Below, in pieces: positions 10,030 to 24,280 of a stretch of 64,000 bases of DNA. The translations under genes were made by a program, and so were the position numbers. The stretch comes from Circinella umbellata (lineage: Eukaryota > Mucoromycota > Mucoromycetes > Mucorales > Lichtheimiaceae). How positions within the stretch are numbered: the first letter of the stretch is position 1; each line of letters starts with the position of its first letter. The notes under the pieces are model-generated. The model was given only the letters and a program-made list of their open reading frames with translations. It was not told where the DNA came from and made no database searches. The DNA is taken from contig JAIWNF010000107.1 of the NCBI GenBank assembly GCA_025093555.1, positions 1 through 64,000 on the forward strand, read 5' to 3'.

Positions 10030-13000
10030 CAATTGACTGCTTTACTTTTATTACCAAAAATGGGAGTACCCAAAGGTTATTATGGCCAGTATAACTACGT
10101 ATAATTTTTTATTATTGCCATGTTTTTTTTAAAAGAATGAGAACTTTTTATTAAATTTGTCCGAGTGTTATTCATCAAGGCTTATTAAGTTGGTCTCGCC
10201 CTTTTTAATTTGGTCTAAGGTGTACAATGCGATGTTCTTACTATGCTGTTCATCTGATGGCTATTATCGGGTATCGTCCTTAAAGATTGCGGGTCATCAA
10301 TGAATAGCATAGCAAAGTTTTCTTTCTATATATGATATACTTTTTTTTTCATCTTCTAACTCAAGGTTCTGAAGCGACTTTAGAAGAGTTTGTTGTCAAG
10401 AAGACATTCATTTTCAAAATATATAAGGTCAGAATCTTTTTTCAAACATATATTAAACATTGTATATTTTTAATAGAACTACTCATTTTGATGTGCAATT
10501 AGTTAGATAAACTTCAAAGAAGATATATATACATATTATTTGTATATCAATACTGTTTTGGGTATAAACAATCCGCGCGTGCCATCATAGCAACCCGAAT
10601 CACTTTTATACTTACCATATACGTAGAAGCACATGTACTGGTGCAAGGGTCTCCTGATGGATAAAAAGGCAGTTATAATATTTGTACGTATGATTACGTA
10701 GATGAAAAATTTACGTTTACAAATTTGTACCAATTTGCTCTTACTTTTTCTTTTGAATATGAATTCAATAAAAATAATAGTATCTTTAATGAAGGACAAG
10801 ACTTGTATCGGAAGGGATAAAGTGGCCCAGTAAAGTGTACCTTTTGAATTTACCGGGATTCATTTTTTATGTGTGAGGAAAGTGAACGAGGTGTTATCTT
10901 TTGATTTCATATTATTTTACTACTACTTTATTACAACTATGATGATTATCTGCTGGGTAGCAATATTTTGATGATAATAATTACATTGACATCTCGTATT
11001 TTTTATCTTTTCTGCTGTCTTGGATATTTATTTTGTCAAACACGTAGATAGGATTGTGAAGGATAATCAGCTTACTATATACTTGTTGATGATTGAACGC
11101 CCTTACTTTTAGATGATCCAGGAAAACCTTTCGTCAGCTTTTTCGCATTTTAGTTTATAATTCCATCGGTAATTATACGTGTTAATAGGTAAATATACGA
11201 TAAAGAAGAAACACTTTTCTTCTTAGGGCTGTGCATTGTTTTATATAAATAGTGGGCTCAGTCTAACCAGTCTTCATTTTGACAAATGGATATAGCTCTC
11301 ACATTTGCTCGGCATGACTCCATTTCAAAATAATCCGTCAATGTTCATTTTAGCTTATTATTTGGAAATGTGGGCCTATTTTTAAAATCATGACTCGATT
11401 TTTTTTTTCATGGGTGGCCAAAATTTAACTTCCAAAAAACTGTAATTTGTTATTATTATATATTATATTACACATACGTAGGATAATATTAAAAAGTTCC
11501 TGAATTTTAATGAAATTAATAATATGTACGTAACACAATTCAATTTTTAATAATAGTATATAAGTTAGTAGAATTTACCTTTTGTGGTCATTATCAATAA
11601 CAAGAAATAATATGGATATGTATGTCATACATAGTAACTAACTTAGTATAAATACGGGCCTTGTCTCTTTCTATAATATACAAAGAGGGTATTATCTAAA
11701 GATACGTGCGCATCCACAGATTAAAACCTCACAACGACAAAAAAGAAAATGTCAAAACATAAAAACAAATTGTTATCACGTATGGTCTAAAAAAATAATG
11801 TTTTTTCTATGATTTCAGTATATGAAAGTTGTCTAATTAAATAACAAATCATACAGACTATATATATATATATATATACGTTTATACGTACGTAGATAAA
11901 GAAAAATAAAAAAATAAAATAAAAAGGAGGGGTATAATAAAAAAATAAAGGGAGAAGTTAATTATTATGTGGAAGAAATGTCATATTCAACAGCTTGAAT
12001 AACATCTGCTACTTCATTATAAAGTTGTCTTGGTCCGATTAAACGTAAAAGATCACCACGTTCTAATAATGGAAAAGCACAAGGTTGTACTTTAACAATA
12101 TAAACATGAATATCTCTAGCATGATATGATTCAATTATTTCATATAAGATTTGAACAGCACTAATTTGTATATAAATATATTATTATTATTAACTCAAAC
12201 TTGAAGAAAGCCATTTACAAAAATAATTAATATTTCAAAAATTTACCTAGCATCAATAGATTCCATACCACCTAAATCAAAAATAATATAACGTAAATTT
12301 TCACTACTACGTAATGGTGCTTCAGATGGATGAACGGATAAATCTCCATAATGTTCAATACGTCTTAATCTATCTTTTAATTGACCTATAAATTACAAGT
12401 TAATTTTCATTTGTATCATGGATAATCACTTTATATATATATATATATATATATCTACCTGTATTGACGAAATAAAGTGGTTCTTCAACACGAATGATTA
12501 ATACTTCTTCTAAATGTTCTACAAGTCCCCTACTATTTTTAATGGGTCCAAATTTATATAATGATTCTTTTACTCGACCCTATTATTAAATTATTATCAT
12601 TATTATCATTATCATTAATGCTATTAATATACTAATATCACTCTCTCCTTGATATTCTTTTTTTTTCTAACTCCCCCCCTCTAACTCCCCCCCTGTCGAT
12701 CTCTCATCTTTCATTGAATCTCTATTACAAAACTTCTCTCCTTTCCCCTTCCCTCCCCCCAATAACTATTCTTCCTCCTCGCCAAATTAAACCCAACTTT
12801 CGAAGCAAAAAAAAAAAAAAGACGTACCATAACAGTAATTCGAGGATAACTTGTTTGTTTAATTGTAATAATTAAACTAAATAAAACAGCAATAGCGGTA
12901 CCATATTCAAGTGAATAAGCCATTGTAATAACAAATGTTGTAGTTAACATAGCAATATCTTGCCATGCATGCATATTCCACATAAATTTCAAATCATGAG

Positions 13001-14930
13001 GTAATTCCTGCAATAATGCGACGACGGCCATAAAAATAATGCTATTGAGCATTGCTTGAGGTATATAATAGAATTGAGGTAATAAATAACCAGTGACTAT
13101 TAATGTAGCAATACCGGATACCATGCCGGACATTTGAGTTTGTGGATTCATTGATTCATTGACTTTACTTCGTGGAAGCTAATTAAAGAGAAGGAAAAAA
13201 AACAATATTGAGTACATATTTCCATGAATGCACTCAAAAAAAAAAAGAAAAAAAAGAAACTTACCGAACCAAATGCAGGAACGTTTGAAATAAACTACCA
13301 ATGACATTACAAGTTCCTAAAGCGACTAATTCTCTGTTGGCACTGACAAAATAATTATGTTTACGAGCAAATGTTTTTGCAGCAGCAATGGATTCAACGA
13401 ATCCAATAATAGAAATAACAGCGGCATTGATTACAACATTTTTCATATTCGCACCTTCTGGTAAATAAGGCCAACTTGGAAATGGAAGAGGGGATTGATG
13501 AGGCGAACCCACTTGACCCAGTACATCAATGCCTAATTTATCTAATCGGAAGAGTCGACATACAGCGGTACTAATAATGACAACTAATAAGAGTTCAGGT
13601 ATACGTCTAATAAAAATCGTATCACTTTGTTTCTTGAGACGGGATGTCACGATAAGAGCCACAAGGACACATCCAGATATAATAGCCGTTGGAAAATGAA
13701 TAGCATCCAAATGAGATATATAAATAAGACACGATCCAAAGAGGAGGAAGCAATAGTAATGCCTGCATGCTTAGCAATTTCATCCATACCCAATAGATAA
13801 ATGGTTTGTTGAATTAATACAACAATAGCAACACCTGTAATAAATCCACGTAATAAAGCATGACTCATTAAACTATCCAAAAATCCAAATCTTAATAAAC
13901 CAAGTCCCAATGTAAATAATCCAACAAATAATGCAGTAAGACTCGCAATGGCAGCGGCTGATTCTGGATCCATAGGTTGTTTTTGATGTTGAGCTATACC
14001 TGCTCCTACCATTAATGATACAGTAGCTTCTGGTCCTACTGATAATTGTCTAAAAATAAATAAATAAAAATTGATTACATCATTCACGTCATTATTTAAA
14101 CAGAAACAGAAAAAGAAATTATTTTCTTACGGTGACATGCCTAAACATGCATAAATCAAGGTGGGTATTGAAATAGTATAAAGACCATGTTTTGCAGGTA
14201 AACGACATAATCCAATAGAATAAGAAAGTGCTTGTGGGATAAATAAAGATGAAAGACTGAGACCTGCTAAAAGATCACCCATGAATTGATGTCGATTATA
14301 ATAAGGTAACCATTGAAGCATAGGAATATAATAAATTAATCTTGTTTTAAAAGTAGACCACTCTATTTTTGAATTAGGTGTATCTATTTTGGCTGAAGCA
14401 AGAACTGTGTTTTTTTTTGACAAGTTAGAAAAGGAGGAGATTATTTTTTCAATGACAAGAGGAAATATTTACGTACTAGGATCTGGTATGGTAACAGTGG
14501 ATGATGTTGTATTATCATTTTCTCTACTGTTGCCCATAGAAAGATAATTATTATTATTACTGTTGTTTTTCATTAAACAAGATGTTGATTCATTAGGTGC
14601 AGTTATTGATTTATTATCATCTTGAAGAATGGATGTACTACTTGCAATGGTACTCATACTATTATTACTATTACTACTTTGATCATTATCCATGATATCC
14701 ATTTGACCTACGTATATAAAATGTGTACACAAAAATAATAAATAACTAAATATAGAATAATTATAAAAGAAATGATCGTCCATTTACGTAAAACAAAAAT
14801 AAATACGCACGTTGATAATTATTAGAAAAAAAGGGAGTTGTTGTTGTTGTTATCCTCATGATAAAATAATAATACAGATCGTACACACAGAACACACAGA
14901 CAAAGAGGTTTTTTTTAATATTAATACTTG
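10030..14930. repeat. Segmental duplication 'B', copy 1
   Basis: This roughly 4.9 kb block recurs at 16555-18345 plus 36688-about 40090. The part 10340-11400 is almost identical to 17170-18290. The SulP gene and its flanks match at 11460-14930 and 36688-40090. The left 1.4 kb is non-coding; identical 87-codon ORFs at 10536 and 17420 are a by-product of the duplication. The right limit is sharp: the two copies agree through AATACTTGTT and then diverge. Confidence 0.85.
11965..14702 (-). pseudogene. SulP-type sulfate permease, copy 1, two frameshifts
   Basis: The exon layout matches the intact copy at 37163-39854: 14477-14702, 14131-14404, 13265-14049, 12828-13178, 12459-12579, 12247-12385 and 11965-12160. 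Every exon has the same length except exon 3, which is 785 instead of 787 nt. The two missing bases are single deletions near 13718 (reading frame lost after SSLDRVLFI) and near 13282 (after GSLFQTF). All splice sites are kept. Otherwise the copies differ at only a few sites, so inactivation looks recent. I call it a pseudogene; a sequencing error at either site would change that. Confidence 0.8.
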
Positions 14931-16554
14931 TTAAACCATGTGAACAATCCATATCTAATAATTGAATTTTATTTCCTATAAAGTAAATTTGCCCAATGGC
15001 GTCATGCGTAAGTATTTAGGTCATGGTGCGTATCCAATAGCACATCATCCACTATAATTTACCTGAAATATTATAACCAATTGTATGTAGTTCATGCAGT
15101 AAATCAACTGCTACATTGACAAGCAATACCAGTATGTCCCTCATTACGGTGAGTAACTTTATTTCACTGTCTCACATTTCTTTGGTTGCATTGTTCTTCT
15201 GTCCAATCTCAAAGCATCCATATTCGGTTGTGCCAGAGCGATAGATTACATCCATCTTGTTTCCAGACTGAGCTCTTTCCACCTCGATGATCGCTGACAA
15301 TTTTCGCTTATTATTTCTTTCTTTATTATTAGCGATGCTAATCATTTCTTTCCTGGTTGTTACAAAAAATAGAGATAAACATTAGCAGCTTGTATTATTG
15401 AACAGTTGTATTATATATGTATATCTATATTGATGGATAATTGAAAACCCTTACCCTTCTGACTTTATAGTTGATTCACGGAATAATTACATTACGTAAC
15501 AAGACGCCGTCCCCTCTTTCATACATTAGCGAGTGTAACCTTGTTGATTGAAAACTTTTTCAACTCGCATCAAACAAGACTATAAAAGCGGTACAATCAA
15601 TGTCACCAATGGCAAGTGGGATATTTATCAGCATAAATGCTTGGTGTAGGATGAAAACGCTGTTTTGCAAGTGTGAATCTTTGACAGTCAGGTCAACTAT
15701 TAGATACACTATTTTGAGCATCTATTTTTTAATTGAAGTCTTATGTATTATATTGACTCTATATGTCCATTCTTTTTTCTTCATCCATTCAACCTTTTAT
15801 TATTTATATATTTTCTCTATTACTTACTGAATGAATTGGCACTGCATACCCCAACTCAAAGACTTTTTCTTCAACGGATTTGGGACAAGTATTATTTTCA
15901 GCAGCTTCTTTTTCCGTTGACTTGAGAACCCAAAACTTATCTTTGTGATTTTTGACCATCGCATCAAAAGTTTCTTTGTATATTTGTTTGTCGGTTTCCG
16001 AAAATACAGTTTTCAGCTTTGAGGTGTTGGATTTTTTGCATAATGACAGTTTTGTTCTTGGTGACGGTTTTGACGCTTCTTGAAATTCGTCTTCTACTAA
16101 CTCCCAGTTCATCTCTTTACATGACTACCAATAAATGTATTTATTAGATTACAAAGAAAGATTTTTTCTTCCACATTATATATATATATTGATAATAACA
16201 ATGTGTTCTACCGGGTTTCGAGCTACTTACTATACTGACGCCAATAAGATTTCCACAATCTAGTATTCTTTTTTTCCATACAGCTTTGGCATCATTGAAG
16301 TCTTTATGAAAATCTCTCGAATGAGCTATAATATACTTGAAATCCTCAATGATTGGTTGGATTGAAATTGATGATTCAGCACCAAGATGATTTTTGATTG
16401 TTTGGATAATAACTAAGAGTATATAATAATAATAATTGGTTGACATAGTGTGTAAAATAAGAGGTAAGGTGGAACATTGAGGTGATGCCAGACATTAGCG
16501 AATCAAACACGTAAAAAAGCAAAGCATGAAAATCACGCGTAAAAAGGACGAGAA
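14931..16554 (-). pseudogene. Family A hypothetical gene, truncated second copy
   Basis: Near-identical to 3985-6000 but incomplete. It keeps the starts of the C-terminal exon (14941-15020), the exon around 15064-15345, and the two N-terminal exons (15823-16124 and 16144-16446 region). The Trp codon that reads KEMWDSE in the full copy is a TGA here (near 15175), and the exon matching 5050-5203 is missing or replaced. It sits at the junction between the two copies of segment B, so it marks the tandem-duplication breakpoint. Confidence 0.75.
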
Positions 16555-18345
16555 AAATTGACTGCTTTTACTTTTATTACCAAAAATGGGAGTACCCAAA
16601 AATTATTATGGCAACCCATTGTGGTCCCCGTTGAAATCCCAGTACAGCTATAATTTTTTTTTTTATTATTGCCACTTTTTTTTAAAAATGAGGACTTTTT
16701 ATTAAATTTGTCCGAGTGTTATTCATCAAGGCTTATTAAATTGGTATCGCCCTTTTTAATTTGTTCCAAGGTGTACAATGCGATGTTCTTACTATGCTGT
16801 TCATCTGATGGCTATTATCGGGTATCGTCCTTATAAGCTTCTTTCGGGTATCGTCCTTAAAGATTGCGGGTCATCAATGAATAGTATAGCAAAGTTTTTT
16901 TTCTATATATACTTTTTTTTTTCATCTTCTAACTCAAGGTTCTGAAGCGACTTTAGAAAAGCTTCTTGCTGTCAAGACATTCTTTTTTTAAAAAATGAGG
17001 ACTTTTTATTGAATTTGTCCGAGTGTTATTCATCAAGGCTTATTAAATTGGTATCGCCCTTTTTAATTTGTTCCAAGGTGTACAATGCGATGTTCTTACT
17101 ATGCTGTTCATCTGATGGCTATTATCGGGTATCGTCCTTATAAGCTTCTTTCGGGTATCGTCCTTAAAGATTGCGGGTCATCAATGAATAGCATAGCAAA
17201 GTTTTCTTTCTATATATGATATACTTTTTTTTTCATCTTCTAACTCAAGGTTCTGAAGCGACTTTAGAAGAGTTTGTTGTCAAGAAGACATTCATTTTCA
17301 AAATATATAAGGTCAGAATCTTTTTTCAAACATATATTAAACATTGTATATTTTTAATAGAACTACTCATTTTGATGTGCAATTAGTTAGATAAACTTCA
17401 AAGAAGATATATATACATATTATTTGTATATCAATACTGTTTTGGGTATAAACAATCCGCGCGTGCCATCATAGCAACCCGAATCACTTTTATACTTACC
17501 ATATACGTAGAAGCACATGTACTGGTGCAAGGGTCTCCTGATGGATAAAAAGGCAGTTATAATATTTGTACGTATGATTACGTAGATGAAAAATTTACGT
17601 TTACAAATTTGTACCAATTTGCTCTTACTTTTTCTTTTGAATATGAATTCAATAAAAATAATAGTATCTTTAATGAAGGACAAGACTTGTATCGGAAGGG
17701 ATAAAGTGGCCCAGTAAAGTGTACCTTTTGAATTTACCGGGATTCATTTTTTATGTGTGAGGAAAGTGAACGAGGTGTTATCTTTTGATTTCATATTATT
17801 TTACTACTACTTTATTACAACTATGATGATTATCTGCTGGGTAGCAATATTTTGATGATAATAATTACATTGACATCTCGTATTTTTTATCTTTTCTGCT
17901 GTCTTGGATATTTATTTTGTCAAACACGTAGATAGGATTGTGAAGGATAATCAGCTTACTATATACTTGTTGATGATTGAACGCCCTTACTTTTAGATGA
18001 TCCAGGAAAACCTTTCGTCAGCTTTTTCGCATTTTAGTTTATAATTCCATCGGTAATTATACGTGTTAATAGGTAAATATACGATAAAGAAGAAACACTT
18101 TTCTTCTTAGGGCTGTGCATTGTTTTATATAAATAGTGGGCTCAGTCTAACCAGTCTTCATTTTGACAAATGGATATAGCTCTCACATTTGCTCGGCATG
18201 ACTCCATTTCAAAATAATCCGTCAATGTTCATTTTAGCTTATTATTTGGAAATGTGGGCCTATTTTTAAAATCATGACTCGATTTTTTTTTCCCATGGGT
18301 GGCCAAAATTTAACTTCCAAAACTGTAATTTGTTATTATTATATA
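16555..18345. repeat. Segmental duplication 'B', copy 2, left part
   Basis: Matches 10030-11460. It ends exactly where Helitron H1 is inserted; the homology resumes at 36688. It differs from copy 1 by an internal tandem duplication (see 16687-17290). No genes are seen in it. Confidence 0.85.
16687..17290. repeat. Internal tandem duplication, about 307-bp unit
   Basis: The block starting AATGAGGACTTTTTATT occurs at 16687 and again at 16994, each followed by the same sequence through the CTCAAGGTTCTGAAGCGACT stretch. Copy 1 of segment B has this unit once (about 10135-10430), so the tandem step happened after the larger duplication. The copies differ by small indels in T-runs and in the ATATATGATATAC tract. 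Confidence 0.75.
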
Positions 18346-18480
18346 CTAGCCGTACTGTCTCGCTTCGCTCGACTAAATGAGCCCCTACGCTTCGCTCCGG
18401 GTCATTTAACGACGTCGTCGCAAGGGGTTCCCCCTTGACCCCCAACGGCGCTTCGCGCCAGTCCGGAGTGGGCCCAATGC
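18346..18480 (-). other. Helitron H1 3' terminal region, GC-rich
   Basis: This GC-rich patch in an AT-rich region is closely similar to the end of H2 (25514-25660): both share CTCGCTTCGCTCG, TAAATGAGCCCC, GGGTCATTTAACG and a C-run near CCTTGACCCCC. A small stem, GGCGC-TTCG-CGCC, occurs near 18445. The minus-strand end CTAG followed by T fits the Helitron CTRR|T rule. Confidence 0.75.
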
Positions 18481-18779
18481 TGTATAATATGTTTTGAGTT
18501 AATAAATATATAAATAGGAAAACAATATAATAGTAATAATGATGATTATAAAATTGATACATAGTAATATAATTTTATTAGACTGATAATAATATTAATA
18601 ATGATAATAATATAATACTGAAAATAGCAAAAAGTAAGAATAATAATAGAAATAAAAATGATAATAATAATAATAATAATAATACGTAATGATATTGATA
18701 TTGGTAATAATAATTATAATAGTAATGGAAGTAAAGATAATTATATAACAGTGATACAATATATCATAAATAGAGATAT

Positions 18780-21269
18780 TTATGTCACGGATGGTAGGAG
18801 AGCTTCACGATAGACTACATTATTAGTTTTTGGAGTAGTATTGTCTCTTTGGTTGGAAAGATTTAATGCAACTTTAATGTTTGCAGAATCGGTAGCTCTG
18901 GAAAGAGCAACATACAGTTGACCATGGGCAAAAACATGTTCCTCCAAATATATACCAACAGTTGATAATGTCTGTCCTTGTGCTTTATTAATAGTCATTG
19001 CAAAGGCAGCTTGTACAGGAAACTGACGACGGCACAAAATAAAAGGATATTCGCCTTCTGTAGTACACATGTTGATTCTTGGTAAAAAATATTCGTCGCC
19101 GTCATATCCTTGATCAATTCTCCTTACTCCAATAATATGGTCATGTAGGGCGGTAACAAATAATTTAGTACCATTACATAATCCTCTATCAGGGTCGAGA
19201 TTTCGCAAAAGTATACAGTAATAGGCGTCCCAACCTTGAGTTGTAACTCATGTCTTGGTACTCCACTTGTAGCAATACTATGTAAAAATTCAACGGGGTA
19301 AGTAGCAGATGCACCTTCAGGATCATCACTATCAATAATTTTATCATTAGAGATATATGAGCGGCCTTCACCTGGAAATATACTATATGCCAAATCATTG
19401 CTATCGTCAACATTAACATTTTTTGGTGCCAAAATTGCACGACCGTCATAATGAGTTGGATGGGATTCAGGAGAGCGAATTGATGGATACACCGTATCAA
19501 TTAATGCAGTAACATCATTAGAGTCCATAAGCCATTCTTCTGGAATTTCTACTGTTTCGTTATATGGATGGTCACCATTTCCAATTGACAGTAGCTTTTG
19601 AGCAAATGCTGTAGCTTCAGGGCCCAAGTTACAAATACGCATGTTTTGTGTTAGATGCAAAACTTGAATTTGGTCCCAAAATGTAGCCTGTCTAATAGAT
19701 TGTCCAACGACTTCTGATCTAGTTCCCTTTCTGACAACTGGAAGAATTTGTCGGAAGTCACCACCAAAGACAACTACTTTAGAGCCAAAGGAACATCTTG
19801 CAGTCTTTCATCTACAGCACCCATGATATCTCGTAATGCACGATCAACTGCTTGAAAATTATATTTGCCACACATAACTGCTTCATCCCAAATAATAAGC
19901 TTTGCTTCTCGAATAATGTGGGCATGTGGTCCAGTCAGTAATAGTGTACATGTTGTTGAATCATCAGCATTAAGCGGAATTTTGAATCGGCTATGTGCAG
20001 TTCTGCCTCCTATTTTAATAGAGCATTGGTTTTATTGTCAGTAAAATGAAACTTTCCAACTATAATCTTTGTGATGTAATAATATAATAATAAAAAAATA
20101 GAAATACCTGGTAATAGAATAGCAGCTATTCCAGACGTCGCAACTGGTAGAGCTATATCATCTTGTGAACGAACTTGAGCTAAAAGTGCTATGAATAATA
20201 AAGATTTTCCAGTACCACCAGGACCATTTACAAAAAACAATCGTGCGGTTGAGTCATCAGGCTCTTCATTTAAAGAAGTGATGATAGTGTCAAAGGCATG
20301 GCGTTGTTCAGTGTTTAATATTGGAAGCATGTTGTCAAGTAATTGTTGTTGTTCTTCAGAATTATAATCTTCTTGTTCCACTCTTGCTAACACATCTACG
20401 CCATGGGGAGGGGCATTAAATTCCAATATGAACTGCTGAGGTAATGTTGGAAATTCAGTGAGATGGTGACCATTGGCTTGAAGCTGAAACTCGATGTCGC
20501 CTAGAGTTCGTTGGTATAGCTGCTCATATTCTTGTTCAGTAAGTTCGTTTTGCCCATTTCTCATATTTGCATGTAGTTGAAAAAAGTAATCATCTGCCAT
20601 TCGTTCACGGTACTTGTTCCAAAGTGTCAATGGATCTGCAGGCATGCAATTTATAAGAATATATACAAACAGTGAGCGGATCATTGAAGGTACTGGTGCA
20701 AATTGACATGCCTCTTGCAGACAATGATCCCATTCATCGTCAGATTCTAACAGTCCCCGGGCAAGAGCGGCTTGTTCAAAAGTATCATATGTTATGTCAT
20801 TGAAAGTCTTTAGTTCATTGAAACTTCTTGGACCTGGAACAGATAGCAGTAAGAGCCGTAAAGAAAACAATGGCATATTTGATAATGATATGCTACATAT
20901 TCTGCTCACCACGTTAGCTACGGGTGGATTTGTTCTAGGGTTCCAAGTTCGAGATAATGAGTTCCAAGTATAATGCGCCGGTATTTCATGATAACAATAT
21001 TGACGCGCTTGATCATCATTTGTACATAATTGAAAGAAAGCTTTAAGTTTTGTTCCTCTTGCAGCCTCTCTTGCTCTATCTAATTCTTGTTCATCCATAT
21101 CGCCACGAAAATAGACAATTTGATCATTTGGTAAATGCAAATTAAGACGAATTACTGTTGGATGATGCATGTGAACTAAAAACCCCAGTGTTCGCCATAC
21201 AGCCTCGCATGGACCTATATAGCGTGCATTTTGGTACTGAGTTACTTCATTAATTGCTGGTTGTTCAGT

Positions 21270-21308
<39 letters not shown>

Positions 21309-24280
21309 GCTTGCTGTACTGTCTATTTCCATAGTTTCACTGGTGGTATTGGCTGTAGTAGCTGATGTTGTGTTATTGGTATTATTGATTGTAGTAGTAG
21401 TAGTAGTAGTAGTAGTAGACGTAGAAGAAAAAGTTGTAGTTGTTGCTCTATTATTTGTAGTGGCTGTTGCTATGTTACTATTGTCATCTGTTGTAGCTAC
21501 AGTGGTTCGGATTGCTTGTAATTGTGCTCTATCTGATCCTTTTGTAATATACTTGCATAGATACTTAACAGCTCTTGCTGAAGTACATATTTCCACATTG
21601 ATATGAGCATTATAACGGTGACTGAGATATGGATTATAAGGAACAACATGTCGATTATCAGCTACAGATCCAGAATGGTGAAATATATGTGTACGATTAT
21701 TACGGCGTCGTCTATAGAGAGGATAGCCATCATTATTCATTCTTGTTTCTTCATTGAATTGTTTTGGATATCTTTGCTTGCATTGGCCATCTTGCATACA
21801 TACAGCATTAGGCTTTTGATGCCCACATGGACCATGAATCATACAGCTTGTAACAGTATTATATAACTGAGGATGCGCTTGGCGGTCTGGAAGCTCTGCC
21901 GAAACAAATTGATCATAATCTGTTGGTGTATGAGGTCGGTCATCTGGATTCAAAATCCATATCATATGAGTATGAGGAAGTCGACGTTTTTGAAACTCGG
22001 TAGTTGCCAAGTATCCACTAACTCTGCCAAATATTTGTGAGTCCTTGATATGATGGATCATCTCTTTCATCTTCATATGAAAAACCCTCGTGCAAAGGTC
22101 TGGGCGATCAGAAGCTTTTTGCCCTGGAGAAAGCTCAGCTTGAATTTCGGGCCAGTATTGGTTGCAGGTAAACGTAATAAATAATGTAGGAGTTCCTTTT
22201 TGGCGTACAATTGCAAGGCCATCTTGTAACATTTGTTTCATATAACGTGGACCACCAGTAAATGAAGAAGGTAAAATAACAGATCGACCAATTTGCCTTG
22301 GATTAGCATTATCGACCAGTCTACTATACACTTCAGCTCGTATATCTTCTTGATGTGTAGTGATAAATTGTAGACGTGCTGTTTCAATACGTACATAGTT
22401 ATCTACCAAAATTGTTGAAATAAGCGTCCAAAATGGTGGTGATATGTTTCTCTTTCTCCTTGCCGTATCATCATCATATAAGCGCAATAGTTTAAAAGTG
22501 TAACATTTGTATCATCATTAATTGCTGTTGAAACAGATCGTAGACCAAGGTACCATCCATTATCACTATAAGGAAACATCAAAACGTAATGTAAAGGTGT
22601 GTATGAAGGATGTAGTGAGCTGACTTGTTGTAATCCATGTTCACGATCGTGAATAACAACATCATACGGTAATACAGAACCATCCGTAGTATTTTCAACA
22701 ACCATAGCAGCAACCTCAGGATGAGCTGGAGCATCATATCTTCTACCCATATCACGTGCAGCACGGATGATAACTTGTATACAGTAGTTCCGACTGTTTG
22801 ATTGGCATAAGCTTCAGAAGCGGTGCGAAGTGTACGTGCAAATGGATTATTTTGAGTAATCCAGGTTTGAATTGTCTGTATAATGTTTTCATCAAGACCA
22901 GTAAACATTGTTTGTCGTCTTGTTGTTTGTTCAGTTTCATCACAAAAGTAAATTTGTGAAAAAGATACTTGTGCTGGATCTGTTGCTCGTAAAGGGCCAA
23001 GACAATGATATAAAGTTCCATTGATGCGGTATGTTGAAACACCATCACGTCCACTTGCCAAGTGAGGGTCATAATTAGCACGAACTGAAGCAAATGCAAA
23101 TAGTGAATTATACGCACGAATATTTGTGTGAAACTGGACAGATAGAGCATTGGCGGGGTCATGATTTGTAATTAAATTCAATAGTTCTTGGGGTGGAGAC
23201 CGTGGAATTGGCAAATTTATTTTTCCTGATAGGCAGCATAGACCAAAACGTGGGTTTGTTAAAGAGGAAGCTGTCAGTCGTTCATCAATCCACATTTGTG
23301 CACCACATCATGGGCAAGGAGTATTCATACGTGGAAAAATATGGCGACGGTAGAATCGGCTTTCTTGAGTATAGCAAATATTATAACCAAATATATTCTC
23401 TGGTTCAAAATGTTCTTGACAGGCTATTCTAAATTGAGCACCATGTTCAGAAATCATATTTTGACGATTAAAAGGACAATTTGCACTTGTTGCTCGAAAA
23501 TGACCGGGACTTCCACATTTAGGACAGCGACGTGCCGGGAAAGAAGGTGGCAGTATTGGTGTTGAAGCAGCTGATGGAGCATTATTGCGACGCCCTTGGT
23601 TAGCACCGTTCAATTCTTCTGTAATACGATCCAAAACATCACCGTTGTCTTCTTCTGCAAGGTTTTCCAGCTGTTCTTGAGCAAAAACATCGGCATCTGT
23701 TGAATAATTTTGAATAGTTTTATGTTAAAGTAGATATTATTATAATATTAGACATATACAAAACAGAGTTGCTATATACATATATATTTATAGAAAAATA
23801 TGAATATATACCTTGCATTAAATTATTGTTGTTATTATTATCACTATTTATATTTGCGCTTGTACACTCAGCATGTGATGGATCAGAGTGTGTTGTTGAG
23901 TCACAATTTGGACATGAAATTGTATCCTAATAATTATAATAAGTCATAATAATACAGTTTTCTAATATTAATACTCTGTCGAGAGGGGAAATATAGTATT
24001 TTAACATTGGTGCGACAAACATAAAAAAAAGTACATACATTATTAGATGGATTTATTCTAGGTCTCACATTTCGTTCATTATTATTGTTTCTTCTATTCA
24101 AAGGACAGTCTCGATTGTTGCGGTTCAAATGAGTAGTAGATCCACACATGCATTGAGTTCGACGTTGTCTTTGTCGTGATCCCTATATTTATGTACTTTA
24201 TTATTAATTACATGCATCTTACTTTTTTAGTATATATATAAAAGACCATATTTATATCATACCTGTTGCTCGTGATTCAT
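18780..24280 (-). pseudogene. Helitron H1 RepHel (Rep/Pif1-like helicase), multiply broken
   Basis: Exons start at ATG 24280 (MNHEQQ), then Cys/His zinc-knuckle exons (24182 down to about 24045, and near 23930-23820), then the main body. A Rep HUH motif (LPHTHMIWIL), a YLCKY tyrosine motif and a Walker A GPGGTGKS are visible. A further intron lies near 20009-20105. Inactivating changes: an in-frame TGA at 23308-23310 and frameshifts near 22775, 22420, 19790 and 19215. After each shift the homologous reading resumes in another frame, so they are lesions and not introns. Homologous to the intact gene in H2 but clearly diverged, so not a recent copy of it. Confidence 0.85.
21271..21310. repeat. 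TTG microsatellite coding for poly-Asn
   Basis: About 13 TTG units on the plus strand, read as poly-Asn in the minus-strand RepHel relic. A shorter TAG/GTA run near 21390-21420 encodes poly-Thr. Both fall in the linker after the Rep domain. The plus-strand ORFs they create are artefacts. Confidence 0.8.

Noticed and set aside
10536..17683. Identical 87-codon ORFs at 10536-10799 and 17420-17683
   Set aside because: Their identity follows from the segmental duplication, so it is not evidence of coding. No domain, splice context or codon pattern supports them.
21271..21606. Plus-strand ORF with a long Leu run
   Set aside because: It is the reverse reading of the TTG microsatellite and Thr-rich linker in the Helitron RepHel relic.
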